Shown piece by piece: positions 7,010 through 15,772 of a stretch of DNA of 25,791 nt. Location of the stretch: contig CAVCAW010000044.1 in NCBI GenBank assembly GCA_963600315.1, positions 1-25,791 on the forward strand. Reading direction: 5' to 3'. Below the pieces are notes generated by a model that saw nothing but the letters and a program-made list of their open reading frames with translations, searched no databases and had not been told where the DNA came from. Position 1 is the stretch's first letter. Each line of letters begins with the position of its first letter. The DNA is from UBA6382 sp963600315. Lineage in GTDB: Bacteria; Bacteroidota; Bacteroidia; Bacteroidales; Bacteroidaceae. The translations under genes were made by a program, and so were the position numbers.

Positions 7010-9322
7010 CTATTTCTTGAACAGGAAGAACTGCGGGCGTCCATAGATGCGGACATCCTTGACACAGCCGGGCTTGTTGGCACCGCGCTGCTGGAGGTCT
7101 ATGGCGGTGACGGTCTGTATCTCACCCAAGTCGATGATGATGCGGTGGGGGAACGGTGTGGTGTTGGGGTTCCACTGTGCGTGCCAGTATTGCTTGGCAC
7201 TCTCGTCGAAGAGGTATTCGGCTGGCCCTTCATCGCTTTGCTCTGAGTTGACGTAGCTTACGTTCCAGTTGTCTTTAGACAAGACGTTGCCGCCTTCGCC
7301 ATAGAGGGTCAGCTCGGCGAGACACGAGTTCTTGCCGTCGTAGGACGATTCCACCTCGATGCAGATATGGCGCATGGTGGCAGGAGTGGTGAGGTCGAAA
7401 TGCTGTATGCCATTGGCATTTTTTAGCGTAGCCTGTAGCACGCAGTCTCCCTCCTCTATGATAGGCTGTCCGGTGGGTTGCTCCCGTCCTTTCAGTACCA
7501 GTTTGTTGTGGTCGGTACCGACGCTGTCGAGAATTGGTGCAGGCAGTCCGGCAATGGTGTAGTTGCCGGTCGATTCCATGTCAAATACTATTATTTCGTT
7601 TTTGCCTTTCTTGACCCACGGGCCTGGAACGTAGAGGGTCTGCTGAGGACCTATCTGCCAGAACTTGCCGATGCTGCGTCCATTGATCCACACTGCTCCC
7701 TTGCCCCAACGGCTCATGTCGAGGAATATGTCGCCTTGCTTGTTGAGCGTAAACGTGCCACGATGGAATGCAACGCCCTCCATCTCGTTGGTGCGCTGCG
7801 TAGTGGCCTTGGGCATCTTCTTCAGACTATAGAGCGGCAGGGGCGTGGTGATCCAGCCTGCGAGCTTCTTGCCGCAGAATGTCACGCTGTCGGTTATTCC
7901 TTTGAGGTTGTCAAGCAGGTCGGGTCCATAGTTGATGCGCCCTACGTTTTCCACTAGGATTTCCAGTCGTGAGCTGTCGGGTATGTCTGCGTGAATCTTC
8001 GTCTGGTTGTGTCGGCGGTCGAGAGTGCCGATGCGCTTGCCGTTGACGAATACTATGGCGTAGTCACGCACGTTGCGTATGACGAGTGTGCCTTTGCCGC
8101 CCTTGTTGACCGTCGTTTCGTAGTGGATGTATCCAAAGTCTTGGTCGACGTCCTCCATAGTGAGTGGGTTGTCGGCTTTGATGCGACGACCGAAGGCGGC
8201 ACTGAGTGCTACGCTGTCGCTCAACTCTATGGGCGCAAATGTGGCTATTGGGTTGAGTGGCGGCACGTTGGGTAGACTCTCGCCTGCTGGCAGATGGCGC
8301 TGTGCTACTTCGCGGAAGGCATAGTATTTGGGTGTGGGGTTGCCGTATTCGCCGAGCGGCGCATCATAGTCATAGCTTGTGGGCTGAGGCTCATAGCCGC
8401 TACCTACTGTATTGGCTCCGTTGGTGTAGGCAAAATTCGTTCCACCGTGGAACATGTAGATGTTCACAGAGATGTCGTTGCCCAGCATCCAGTCGATTTG
8501 TTGGGCTGGTGAGTGGAAGTCGCGCTTGGAGTGGTTTTGTCCCCATACGTCGAACCATGCAGGATAGAATTCTGCCACAAAATATGGTCCGCCGGGGTGG
8601 AAGCGATTGATGGCGCGCTTGACTTCTTCGCCCACCGAGCCGTTGACGGTAGGCAATACGTTCTTCATATAGCCGTTGGGCATTTGTCCTGCACCGTCGC
8701 AGGTGATGAAGGGGGCGTTGAAGCCTGCTTCTTCAAGCATCGTCTTTATTTTGCCCAGGTAGACGCGGTCTTTGTCGTAGGACCCATATTCGTTTTCTAT
8801 CTGCACCATGATGACGTTGCCGCCATTGCCCACGCAGTATTTGCCCACCTCTTTGCCGAGTCGGTTGAGGTAGCGCTTGCAGGCGGCGAGAAAGTCAGGG
8901 TCGTCGCTGCGCCACTTCATGTGCTTGTTTTTCTGGAGCCAGTAGGGGAAACCGCCGAAGTCCCACTCTGCACAAACGTAAGGTCCCGGGCGCAACACGA
9001 CGTAGAGCCCCACCTCTTGGGCCGTGCGTATGAACTTGGCGAGGTCGGCCTCGCCGCTGAAGTCAAATTGTCCCGGCTGGCGCTCGTGGATGTTCCAGAA
9101 GACGTAGGTGGAGATGCAGTTGAGTCCCATGGCCTTGGCACGCATCAGTCGGTCGCGCCAGTATTCTTGAGGAATGCGCGGGTAGTGCATCTCACCACAG
9201 AACAGCGTGACAGGTTTGCCGTTGAGAATGAACTTGCCGTTTTCAATCTTGAAATCGGTTGCATTGGCGGCGCTGAGCGAAAGGATTGCCGCAGCGATGA
9301 TAGTCAGAATTTTCTTGTGCAT
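7010..9322 (-). CDS. Secreted GH35 beta-galactosidase with C-terminal discoidin-like domain
   Basis: This 770-aa protein has a signal peptide (residues about 1-21, ending A-A-N-A) and a glycoside hydrolase family 35 catalytic domain from about residue 25 to 340. Family marks are G-E-M-H-Y-P-R-I-P, R-P-G-P-Y-V-C-A-E-W and W-L-Q. By family comparison the acid/base is Glu178 in E-N-E-Y-G-S-Y and the nucleophile is Glu251 in A-E-F-Y-P-A-W-F. Beta-sandwich segments follow, and residues about 625-770 resemble an F5/8 type C (CBM32-like) carbohydrate-binding module. The enzyme should release terminal beta-galactose outside the cytoplasm, most likely in the periplasm. It is the last gene of a minus-strand group that includes a sulfatase, which suggests shared use on a sulfated host or plant glycan. 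The length is usual for Bacteroidales GH35 enzymes with an added C-terminal domain. Confidence 0.93.
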   Translation of the reverse strand: MHKKILTIIAAAILSLSAANATDFKIENGKFILNGKPVTLFCGEMHYPRIPQEYWRDRLMRAKAMGLNCISTYVFWNIHERQPGQFDFSGEADLAKFIRTAQEVGLYVVLRPGPYVCAEWDFGGFPYWLQKNKHMKWRSDDPDFLAACKRYLNRLGKEVGKYCVGNGGNVIMVQIENEYGSYDKDRVYLGKIKTMLEEAGFNAPFITCDGAGQMPNGYMKNVLPTVNGSVGEEVKRAINRFHPGGPYFVAEFYPAWFDVWGQNHSKRDFHSPAQQIDWMLGNDISVNIYMFHGGTNFAYTNGANTVGSGYEPQPTSYDYDAPLGEYGNPTPKYYAFREVAQRHLPAGESLPNVPPLNPIATFAPIELSDSVALSAAFGRRIKADNPLTMEDVDQDFGYIHYETTVNKGGKGTLVIRNVRDYAIVFVNGKRIGTLDRRHNQTKIHADIPDSSRLEILVENVGRINYGPDLLDNLKGITDSVTFCGKKLAGWITTPLPLYSLKKMPKATTQRTNEMEGVAFHRGTFTLNKQGDIFLDMSRWGKGAVWINGRSIGKFWQIGPQQTLYVPGPWVKKGKNEIIVFDMESTGNYTIAGLPAPILDSVGTDHNKLVLKGREQPTGQPIIEEGDCVLQATLKNANGIQHFDLTTPATMRHICIEVESSYDGKNSCLAELTLYGEGGNVLSKDNWNVSYVNSEQSDEGPAEYLFDESAKQYWHAQWNPNTTPFPHRIIIDLGEIQTVTAIDLQQRGANKPGCVKDVRIYGRPQFFLFKK

Positions 9323-9367
9323 AATGATGGGTGAGTGTTAATATGTGGGTTGTGAGGTTGCTTCGTT

Positions 9368-9454
9368 GTGACGGATAGCTGTTTGTCTGGTGTTCCACAA
9401 GTGTTTGCTTTGTGGCTTGCAACTGTTTCTAGGGTGACCGTCAGCTGTTTATCT
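9368..9454. repeat. Imperfect 21-bp direct repeat upstream of the beta-galactosidase gene
   Basis: GTGACGGATAGCTGTTTGTC followed by T (9368-9388) recurs as GTGACCGTCAGCTGTTTATC followed by T (9434-9454), with 17 of 21 positions identical and starts 66 bp apart. Both copies sit in the 150-bp gap between sulfatase and beta-galactosidase genes, so they could be regulator-binding sites. Nothing else identifies them. Confidence 0.4.
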
Positions 9455-9472
9455 CGCCAGAGGTTATTCTCC

Positions 9473-11056
9473 TTATTGCTTAGCTTTTAGCTGTTCCTCG
9501 ATAGGGTCGTCATATTGCTTTTGCAGCCGGTGCAATTCCTTCACGAGTCGTTTGGTCTGCTTCTCGGTGCCAGGCTTGCCATAGAGGTTGTTCATTTCGC
9601 TGGGGTCTGCGTTGAGGTCATAGAGTTCCCAAGAGTCGATGGCAGTCTTGGGGTCTTCGCCTGGGGCGGGATAGAAGTGTACGAGCTTCCACCCGTCGGC
9701 AGTGCTCACGCCGTAGTGGCGGCGTACGGAATGTTCGGCGGGATATTCGTAGTAGTGGTAGTAGAGGCTTTGACGCCAGTCTTTGGGGTGCTTGCCCTCA
9801 AGCAACGGTAGCAGACTCACTCCCTGTATGTCGCTTGGCACATCGGCTCCCGCCAGTTCGAGGAAGGTGGGGGCATAGTCTATGTTCTGCACCATCTCAG
9901 TGATGTCGCCTTTGGCCACGGGCTTGTTGTAGTTGCGGGGCATGCGCATCACGAGTGGGGTGGTATAGGACTCTTCGTACATGAAGCGCTTGTCGAACCA
10001 GCCGTGTTCGCCCATGTAGAATCCTTGGTCGGAGGTGTAGACCACAAGGGTATTTTCGGATAGTCCGGTGCTGTCGAGATAGTCGAGAATTCGCCCTACG
10101 TTGTCATCAAACGTCTTGAGGACCTTGGCGTAGTCGCGCATGAAGCGCTGGTATTTGAATTCCTTGAGTGCCTGTCCCGTGAGGTGGCGGCTGCGGAAGT
10201 CTATGGCGAGTGAGTCGTAGAAAGCATCATAGACGGCGCGGTCGTGCGAGTCGAGCCTGCCGAGAAACGAGAGGTAGGAGTCGGTGAGGCGTGTCTTTAC
10301 GTTAGGGTCAAACATCTTGATGTCGTAGTCCATCGTCATATCGGTGTTTGACGCAATGTCCATCTCCTGTTCTTGGGCGGCGAGTCTGCCCTGCCAGTCG
10401 TCGTTGAAATTGTCGGGCTTCTTGAATGTCACGTCTTCGTATTCGCGCAGGTATTTAATTTCTGGCAGCCAGTCGCGGTGGCATGCCTTCTCGTGGATAA
10501 AGAGGCAGAACGGTTTGCCGGAGGTGCGCTGCCCGTCCATCCAGTGTAGGGCTTTGTCGGTAATGATATTGGTGAGGTAGCCTTTCTCTGTGTGATTGTT
10601 GCCGTCTTGGGTGATAAACGTTGGGTTGTAGTAGTCGCCCTGTCCCGGCAGAATCTCGTAGTGGTCAAATCCGGTGGGTGTGCTCACTAGGTGCCACTTG
10701 CCTATGAGCGCAGTGGTGTAGCCGGCTTTCTGCAAGAGCTTTGGCATTGTTTGCTGTGAGCCGTCGAAGACACCGTGTTCGTTGTTGGTGAAGCCGTTCT
10801 TGTGGCTGTGCTTGCCGGTGAGCATGCAGGCGCGGCTGGGTCCCGACAGCGAGTTGGCTACGTATGAGTTGACGAAGCGCACTCCGTCGTTTGCTATGCG
10901 GTCGAGATTGGGGGTTTTGACGTGAGTTTTGTCGTAGCACGACATCATCTGCATGGTGTGGTCGTCGGTCATTATGTAGACGATATTCCAGCGCTGCTGT
11001 TGTGCTTGTATGGCCAGGGGCATAAGTGCTAGGGCCGGCAGTAGTTTTTTGTTCAT
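9473..11056 (-). CDS. Secreted Ser-type sulfatase (family S1)
   Basis: This 527-aa protein has a signal peptide (residues about 1-18) and the alkaline-phosphatase-like fold of type I sulfatases. The active-site signature is S71-G-P-S-R75 followed by A-C-M-L-T-G, the Ser version of C/S-x-P-x-R, so maturation needs an anaerobic sulfatase-maturating radical SAM enzyme to make formylglycine. Metal-site motifs visible are M-T-D-D near residues 29-32 and Y-T-S-D-Q-G-F in the second half. The C-terminal W-E-L-Y-D-L-N-A-D-P-S-E-M-N-N-L signature is typical of carbohydrate sulfatases. The gene lies 41 bp after a YitT-family gene and 150 bp before a GH35 beta-galactosidase gene, which suggests the substrate is a sulfated galactose- or hexosamine-containing glycan. 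The exact subfamily and the sulfate position cannot be assigned by eye. Confidence 0.92.
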   Translation of the reverse strand: MNKKLLPALALMPLAIQAQQQRWNIVYIMTDDHTMQMMSCYDKTHVKTPNLDRIANDGVRFVNSYVANSLSGPSRACMLTGKHSHKNGFTNNEHGVFDGSQQTMPKLLQKAGYTTALIGKWHLVSTPTGFDHYEILPGQGDYYNPTFITQDGNNHTEKGYLTNIITDKALHWMDGQRTSGKPFCLFIHEKACHRDWLPEIKYLREYEDVTFKKPDNFNDDWQGRLAAQEQEMDIASNTDMTMDYDIKMFDPNVKTRLTDSYLSFLGRLDSHDRAVYDAFYDSLAIDFRSRHLTGQALKEFKYQRFMRDYAKVLKTFDDNVGRILDYLDSTGLSENTLVVYTSDQGFYMGEHGWFDKRFMYEESYTTPLVMRMPRNYNKPVAKGDITEMVQNIDYAPTFLELAGADVPSDIQGVSLLPLLEGKHPKDWRQSLYYHYYEYPAEHSVRRHYGVSTADGWKLVHFYPAPGEDPKTAIDSWELYDLNADPSEMNNLYGKPGTEKQTKRLVKELHRLQKQYDDPIEEQLKAKQ

Positions 11057-11097
11057 GGATATAAGGTTTTTGGGGATAGGCTATATGTTATTGGGGG

Positions 11098-12093
11098 CTA
11101 CTCGGGCATGATGTCGTTGGTGCTGGGCAAATCTCTGAAGCCCTCGCCGAAGGTGTCGTAGGCATCGGTGATGACGATGAAGGCATCGGGTTCCACATTC
11201 TTAATCATCTGCTTGACGCGTGTCACTTCCTTCTCTTTCACTACGAGGAAGAGCATGTCTTTCTCCTCACCGCTGTAGAGTCCGGAGCTCTTGATGCATG
11301 TGGCGGAGCGGTCGAGGTCGTTGAGTATGTAGGTGCGCAGTTTTTCCATGCGTCCTTGCCCGATGATGAAGATTATCTGCTCGTTTTTGAAACCATTGAT
11401 TACCATGCTGATGACGCGCGAGGAAATGTAGATGGCTATGAGGGAGTAGAACGACAGGTAGCAATCGTTGGTGCCCGCATTGTCGGTGCCCACACCGAGA
11501 CCTATCACCACGAAGCCCGACAGCACCACGATGGCGTCGGCTATGAAGATTGATTTGGAGAACTTGATGTGGAGGTATTTCTGCATGAACATTGCCACGA
11601 TGTCGGTGCCGCCACCTGTGGCGCGGTTGCGTGCTACCAGTCCGCATCCCGTTCCGATGAGTGCTCCGCCAATGATGGTGGTAAGCATGAGGTGGTTGCT
11701 TAGGTCAAGGTGCCCACCGGCTATGAGCGCAGGGTCAAGATTGCGCAGGGCTTCGGTGGTGGGGTAGGCCAGTAGCGAGATTGAGTTCATTATCATCGGG
11801 GTGATGAGGGCTGCGATGATGGTGCGTATGCCGATGCTCTTGCCAAGGAATAGCACGGCGAAGATGAGCAGCGGAATCTCGAATGCATAACTTATGGTAC
11901 CGATTTGGAACCATGGTATGAGATTGTGGAGCACCACGCTGAGGCCGTATATGCCACCAGGCACGATGTTGTATGGGTTGATGAAAAATACGTATCCCGC
12001 AGCAGTGCAGAGGCAGCCTAGTATGATGACGAGCCAATCCGCCCACCACGACAATCGTGTGGAAGGTTCCAAGAATGTTTTTAGCTTGTTCAT
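11098..12093 (-). CDS. YitT-family membrane protein (DUF161 with DUF2179)
   Basis: This 331-aa inner-membrane protein has about five or six hydrophobic segments in the first 220 residues. The first contains the family-typical Y-V-F-F-I-N-P-Y-N-I-V-P-G-G-I-Y-G-L pattern, and a glycine-rich N-R-A-T-G-G-G-T-D-I motif lies near residue 157. The last 90 residues form the soluble DUF2179 domain with the K-E-x-x-x-V-K-Q-M-I pattern and ending in an acidic tail. The family is widespread and poorly understood, and transport has been proposed. The gene sits between a DUF3472-type secreted protein and a sulfatase on the same strand, 112 and 41 bp away. Linkage to the glycan genes may be coincidental. 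Confidence 0.9.
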   Translation of the reverse strand: MNKLKTFLEPSTRLSWWADWLVIILGCLCTAAGYVFFINPYNIVPGGIYGLSVVLHNLIPWFQIGTISYAFEIPLLIFAVLFLGKSIGIRTIIAALITPMIMNSISLLAYPTTEALRNLDPALIAGGHLDLSNHLMLTTIIGGALIGTGCGLVARNRATGGGTDIVAMFMQKYLHIKFSKSIFIADAIVVLSGFVVIGLGVGTDNAGTNDCYLSFYSLIAIYISSRVISMVINGFKNEQIIFIIGQGRMEKLRTYILNDLDRSATCIKSSGLYSGEEKDMLFLVVKEKEVTRVKQMIKNVEPDAFIVITDAYDTFGEGFRDLPSTNDIMPE

Positions 12094-12205
12094 TGTGTAG
12101 TTTAAGGAATTATGTATTGTTGATTTATTGCGTTGTAATTGTGGTAGTTGCGTGCTGTCAATTTGTTAGTGGTCTCCACCTGTACTCATGTTCTCCATAA
12201 GTTCT

Positions 12206-14194
12206 TTATTTGACGAAGTAGTTGTCGATGAGTTGACACTCTATGTGCTTGTTGCCTGCCGAGATGGCGAAGTTTCCGTCGCTGTCGAGTTTGGTTACGG
12301 CTATCTGGGCTGGCTTGCTACTAACCCCCTTGGGTGAGTCAGGGTCAAGATATAGCCCTGTGCCGATGTTGCGTATGATGAATCTGTTGCTGTCGCCTTG
12401 CCGCACGAAGCGCCAGTTGCGCCCATTGTCGGTGGCTATGCTGTCGGTGGCGAAAGCCAATGTGTAGTTGTCGTTAGCCATTGCTGCCCCCTTGGCGGTA
12501 ATTATCTGATAGCCGTGGGTGCAGCCCAGGTGCTCGACCTTAGCTACTTGGGCATACTTGAGGGCATTGGCTGTGTGGGCCAGAAAGTGTAGTTCCTGCG
12601 CCAGTCCTGCTGCGTCGTCGGTGTGCCCTCCGTTGTAGCAGATTGTGAGGTCGGTCATGTCCTCTGCGCTGTAGTAGCCAAACTTGCCGGCATTGTCGAT
12701 GAAGCGCTTAGCCAGAGCCTTGAAAGCGTCTAGCTTGTCGTTGCGCTCGGCTGCCTGTGCAATCATCAAGTCCATGTGGAGCCTGCTCTCCTTTCGTATA
12801 GCTTGCTCCATTCTTCCCCACAGAGTGTTGATGTCTATGGTGTCTACAGGGGTGTTGTCGGTAGAGAGTGGCGTGATTTGTGCGCTGTCGTTGGCATTGA
12901 GGCTGTATCCGCCCTGTTCTAGGTAGAAGCAGTTGGGGTAGAGCTTCGTAGCTCCGTGACCATAGTCGTAGCGAGGCTCTTGGGGTTTGCCCTGGGTGTG
13001 TCCGAAGTCAACTTTGTTGCGGTTATACCACTTGCCATCGACCAGCGAGTGGAGATAGCCGTTGCGGTAGTAGGCGCGCCGGTAGAATTCGCCACCGTCG
13101 TCGGTGAAATTCTCCAGAAACGAGTACCACCCCGCCATGTAGTGGTTGCGTCCTGCCTCGCGCAAGGTGGCGAGATAGTTCCACTCCTTTTCGTCGGCCT
13201 CTTTGTACCATGCCGAAACGAGGGTGTTGGTGTATTCCGCTGTGGAGTCTTGCCCATGGCAGCCCTTTAGGGTTAGCTCAATTTTCTCGGGGCGGCATGT
13301 GGTGATGAACTGCACCCAATGGCCGCTACGCCAGTGCGAGTCCATGATGATGGCTTGCGTGCCGGTACCCTCGCCGCCAAACCGCCTGGTGAGTACGTCG
13401 TAGCCTCTGTCGAGAGCCCCCGAGCACAGATAGTCTGGCAGGTTGGTGTCGGCATCGGTGTCGCCCTTGTCCCACATGGAGAAGATGACACGGTGCTTGT
13501 AGTTGCCGAATCCCTCATCGTCAACGGTTTGAATGCCCATGTAGCCGCTCAACACTCCGAGCGACATGACGTAGGTGTTTTTGCGCTCGTATTGTTCGGG
13601 CAACATCACCTCCATATATGCCCAGTCGTAGGCTTCACCCTTGGGTGCGCCGGGGTCGGTCGACTCCCAACCTGTGAGGTGGACTGACGGTGCCATGAAT
13701 ATGGGCGATGGTTTTGCTCCTATGGGACTGTCGCTGTCAATCAGAATATAGTCGATGCTCTTGACCAACGTCCAGTCGGCGGCTGCAATGGATATGCGAT
13801 ACCATGATTTCGACGGCAATTTGACGTGTCGGGCTACTGTGAGCGGCCTTTCGCCACTGTCGTTTCTCGTCTTGACGGTCTTGTTGCAAAGGGTCATGCC
13901 AGTGTTGACCTCAGCTATCTTTATGTGGAGCGTAGTGTTCGCTTTGCTGCCAGCAGCAGCGAGTGAAATCGTCGCCTCCGACTTGTCGGCCAGTACGAAA
14001 TAGACCATTTCCTCGCCCCTCTTGAGTCCAGTGGTGCAGAAGGGGGTGTTCTGGCGCGACACACCAGAAATCTGTCCTCTGAGTTCGCGATAGCAATAGG
14101 CTCCCCACACAGTGTCGCATGAGACTGCGTGGTCTCGTGCAATCCCTGCCACCATTGTGCTTGCGCAGAAGAGAACCATTAGGAGTCGTTTCAT
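12206..14194 (-). CDS. Secreted DUF3472-type protein
   Basis: This 662-aa protein has a signal peptide (residues about 1-19). Residues about 30-155 resemble the DUF5077 domain that often precedes DUF3472. Residues about 165-425 resemble DUF3472 itself: S-V-H-L-x-x-W near the start, Y-M-G-I-Q, R-V-I-F-S-M-W-D and G-T-G-T-Q. The C-terminal 100 residues, with a W-R-F-V-R-Q-G-D stretch and G-T-G-L-Y-L-D-P, look like one ricin-type beta-trefoil repeat. DUF3472 proteins are common in glycan-utilising Bacteroidota, but their activity is not established in anything I can cite here. It is the first gene of the minus-strand group and shares a 433-bp divergent intergenic region with murG. A carbohydrate-related extracytoplasmic role is inference. 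Confidence 0.8.
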   Translation of the reverse strand: MKRLLMVLFCASTMVAGIARDHAVSCDTVWGAYCYRELRGQISGVSRQNTPFCTTGLKRGEEMVYFVLADKSEATISLAAAGSKANTTLHIKIAEVNTGMTLCNKTVKTRNDSGERPLTVARHVKLPSKSWYRISIAAADWTLVKSIDYILIDSDSPIGAKPSPIFMAPSVHLTGWESTDPGAPKGEAYDWAYMEVMLPEQYERKNTYVMSLGVLSGYMGIQTVDDEGFGNYKHRVIFSMWDKGDTDADTNLPDYLCSGALDRGYDVLTRRFGGEGTGTQAIIMDSHWRSGHWVQFITTCRPEKIELTLKGCHGQDSTAEYTNTLVSAWYKEADEKEWNYLATLREAGRNHYMAGWYSFLENFTDDGGEFYRRAYYRNGYLHSLVDGKWYNRNKVDFGHTQGKPQEPRYDYGHGATKLYPNCFYLEQGGYSLNANDSAQITPLSTDNTPVDTIDINTLWGRMEQAIRKESRLHMDLMIAQAAERNDKLDAFKALAKRFIDNAGKFGYYSAEDMTDLTICYNGGHTDDAAGLAQELHFLAHTANALKYAQVAKVEHLGCTHGYQIITAKGAAMANDNYTLAFATDSIATDNGRNWRFVRQGDSNRFIIRNIGTGLYLDPDSPKGVSSKPAQIAVTKLDSDGNFAISAGNKHIECQLIDNYFVK

Positions 14195-14234
14195 TAGATT
14201 TTCATTTTGTTTGCTGCTTGCGCCTAATTGTTCA

Positions 14235-14242
14235 CAAAGTTA
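14235..14242 (-). promoter_or_regulatory. Possible -7 element for the DUF3472-type gene
   Basis: The minus strand reads TAACTTTG, a match to the Bacteroidota TAnnTTTG element, about 40 bp before the start codon. The nearest upstream TTTG is only 12 bp away instead of about 19-21, so the -33 part is missing or poor. Confidence 0.35.
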
Positions 14243-14304
14243 GTCCTTTCTTTTCAAACGGCTTGAATCTTTAGCCCTTATTTATGGTTGAGCCGACGGT
14301 GACA

Positions 14305-14382
14305 TTTCCGCCGAAACGGTTGTCAATTTCGGCGGAAACGGATATCGTTTTCGGTGGAAACGCTTGTCTGTTTCCGACGAAA
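14305..14382. repeat. Array of four 12-bp palindromic cores at exact 22-bp period
   Basis: Cores TTTCCGCCGAAA (14305), TTTCGGCGGAAA (14327), TTTCGGTGGAAA (14349) and TTTCCGACGAAA (14371) start exactly 22 bp apart with 10-bp spacers. The first two are reverse complements and could form a 12-bp stem. Spacers alternate between a TGTC-containing type and a GATATC-containing type. The same cores, period and spacer motifs recur at the right end of the window. About two helical turns per unit would put the sites on one DNA face, which fits cooperative protein binding. A REP-like mobile repeat is the alternative. Confidence 0.85.
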
Positions 14383-14503
14383 TGCGGTAGTGAAATCAAC
14401 GTGAAATGCTGTCAGGTGAGTTCTCCGCCAATGGCACTGGGGGCACTGATTTTTGGGGTAGTGGCGGCAGTGTGGCCCATGATAAATAAAATGTTCGAAA
14501 ACG

Positions 14504-14535
14504 TTTAATCAAGATATGTTTTTTTATTAAATTTG
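14504..14535 (+). promoter_or_regulatory. Probable promoter for murG and the division cluster
   Basis: TAAATTTG at 14528-14535 matches the Bacteroidota -7 element TAnnTTTG. TTTA at 14504-14507 lies 20 bp upstream where TTTG is expected. Transcription would start near 14541, giving a leader of about 85 nt before the murG ATG. Confidence 0.55.
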
Positions 14536-14627
14536 CGCTATGATAGCTCAACGTGGGCACGAGGGTGTTGCGCGCTGAGCTATGGAATGTTGCAAACGCG
14601 AATAAATGAATTAGTTACAGTTTTTGT

Positions 14628-15755
14628 ATGGACAAGAAACTCAAGGTGATAATCGCTGGTGGCGGTACGGGTGGACACGTGTTTCCCGCTATAGCCATAG
14701 CCAATGCCCTGAAGGCGCGCGAACCGCAAACCGAGATTTTGTTTGTGGGCGCAGAGGGCCGCATGGAGATGGAACGTGTGCCACAGGCCGGCTATGAGAT
14801 ACGTGGTCTGAAGATAATGGGCATGAATCGCAAGAATCTGCTCAAGAATATCAAGGTGATGTACCTCTACATCAAGAGCAAGGCTGAGTGTCACAAGATT
14901 GTCAAGGAATTTGCTCCCGACGTGGTGATAGGCGTGGGCGGTTATGCCAGCGGTCCGTGTGTAGGCGCAGCAGAGGACTTGCATGTGCCGGTGCTCTTGC
15001 AAGAGCAGAATAGCTATGCCGGCGTGACCAACAAGATGCTTGGCAAGAAGGCTGCGGAGGTCTGTGTGGCCTATGAAGGCATGGAGCGTTTCTTCCCCAA
15101 TACCAAGGTTGTGCTCACGGGCAACCCTGTGCGCCAGGAGTTGAAAGCCAATGGTCTGACGCGCGAATTGGCGGTCAAGTCGTTTGGGCTTGATTCGACC
15201 AAACGCACGGTCTTGATAGTGGGCGGCAGTCTTGGTGCGCGTACTATCAATGAGAGTGTATTGCTCCATCTTGACCTCATACGCAAACAGAAAGACGTGC
15301 AGTTCATTTGGCAGACCGGCAAGTACTACAGCGAGGAGATAAAGGCTGCGCTGCAGGAGAAGGTGAAGCCTGCCAACCTCTATGTCAGCGACTTCATTAC
15401 GGGCATGGCTAAGGCCTATAAGGCTGCCGACCTCGTCATAAGCCGTGCGGGAGCATGCAGTATCTCAGAGCTGCAAATGCTCGGCAAGCCCGCCATACTG
15501 GTGCCGTCGCCCAACGTGGCTGAAGACCACCAGACCAAAAATGCCATGGCGCTCGAGACACGCAAGGCTGCCGTCTGCGTCAAGGACAATCAGGCGCGCA
15601 TGTTCCTCATACCTAAGGCTGTCGAAGTGGTTGGCGATCCCGAGGCGCTCTCTACGCTGGGCATGAACATCCTCCAGATGGGCAAACCTCGCGCTACGGA
15701 GCAAATTGTTGACGAAATCCTCAAGCTTGCCGGCAATCAACAATCTCCGGCATAA
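14628..15755 (+). CDS. murG: UDP-GlcNAc:undecaprenyl-pyrophosphoryl-MurNAc-pentapeptide GlcNAc transferase
   Basis: MurG adds GlcNAc to lipid I on the inner face of the cytoplasmic membrane, forming lipid II for peptidoglycan synthesis. The 375-aa protein has the N-terminal glycine-rich loop G-G-G-T-G-G-H at residues 11-17 and a second glycine-rich motif, G-G-S-L-G-A-R, near residue 200. The C-terminal nucleotide-sugar-binding half has S-R-A-G-A-C-S-I-S-E-L, P-S-P-N-V-A-E-D-H-Q-T-K-N-A. The length is usual for the family. It opens the plus-strand division cluster, with murC 17 bp downstream, and a probable promoter lies about 90 bp upstream. Confidence 0.97.
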   Translation: MDKKLKVIIAGGGTGGHVFPAIAIANALKAREPQTEILFVGAEGRMEMERVPQAGYEIRGLKIMGMNRKNLLKNIKVMYLYIKSKAECHKIVKEFAPDVVIGVGGYASGPCVGAAEDLHVPVLLQEQNSYAGVTNKMLGKKAAEVCVAYEGMERFFPNTKVVLTGNPVRQELKANGLTRELAVKSFGLDSTKRTVLIVGGSLGARTINESVLLHLDLIRKQKDVQFIWQTGKYYSEEIKAALQEKVKPANLYVSDFITGMAKAYKAADLVISRAGACSISELQMLGKPAILVPSPNVAEDHQTKNAMALETRKAAVCVKDNQARMFLIPKAVEVVGDPEALSTLGMNILQMGKPRATEQIVDEILKLAGNQQSPA

Positions 15756-15772
15756 TAACAGCTGACGTAATT

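Larger units (their letters stand above)
14195..14627. other. Divergent intergenic region with repeat array and promoters
   Basis: This 433-bp region separates the DUF3472-type gene (-) from murG (+). It contains a four-unit 22-bp-period array (14305-14382), a Bacteroidota-type promoter before murG and a possible TAnnTTTG element for the minus-strand gene. A 74-codon open frame across the array is not credible as a gene. Confidence 0.75.

Noticed and set aside
8513..9334. 273-codon plus-strand reading frame antisense to the beta-galactosidase gene
   Set aside because: The minus strand encodes the GH35 catalytic region and signal peptide; the antisense frame has no motif.
14305..14382. Possible CRISPR array from evenly spaced repeats
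   Set aside because: The cores are 12 bp with 10-bp spacers that are themselves conserved, and they alternate orientation. CRISPR repeats and spacers are longer, spacers are unique, and no cas gene is nearby.
14284..14508. 74-codon plus-strand reading frame upstream of murG
   Set aside because: Its first half is the repeat array and it has no recognisable domain; it overlaps the murG promoter region.
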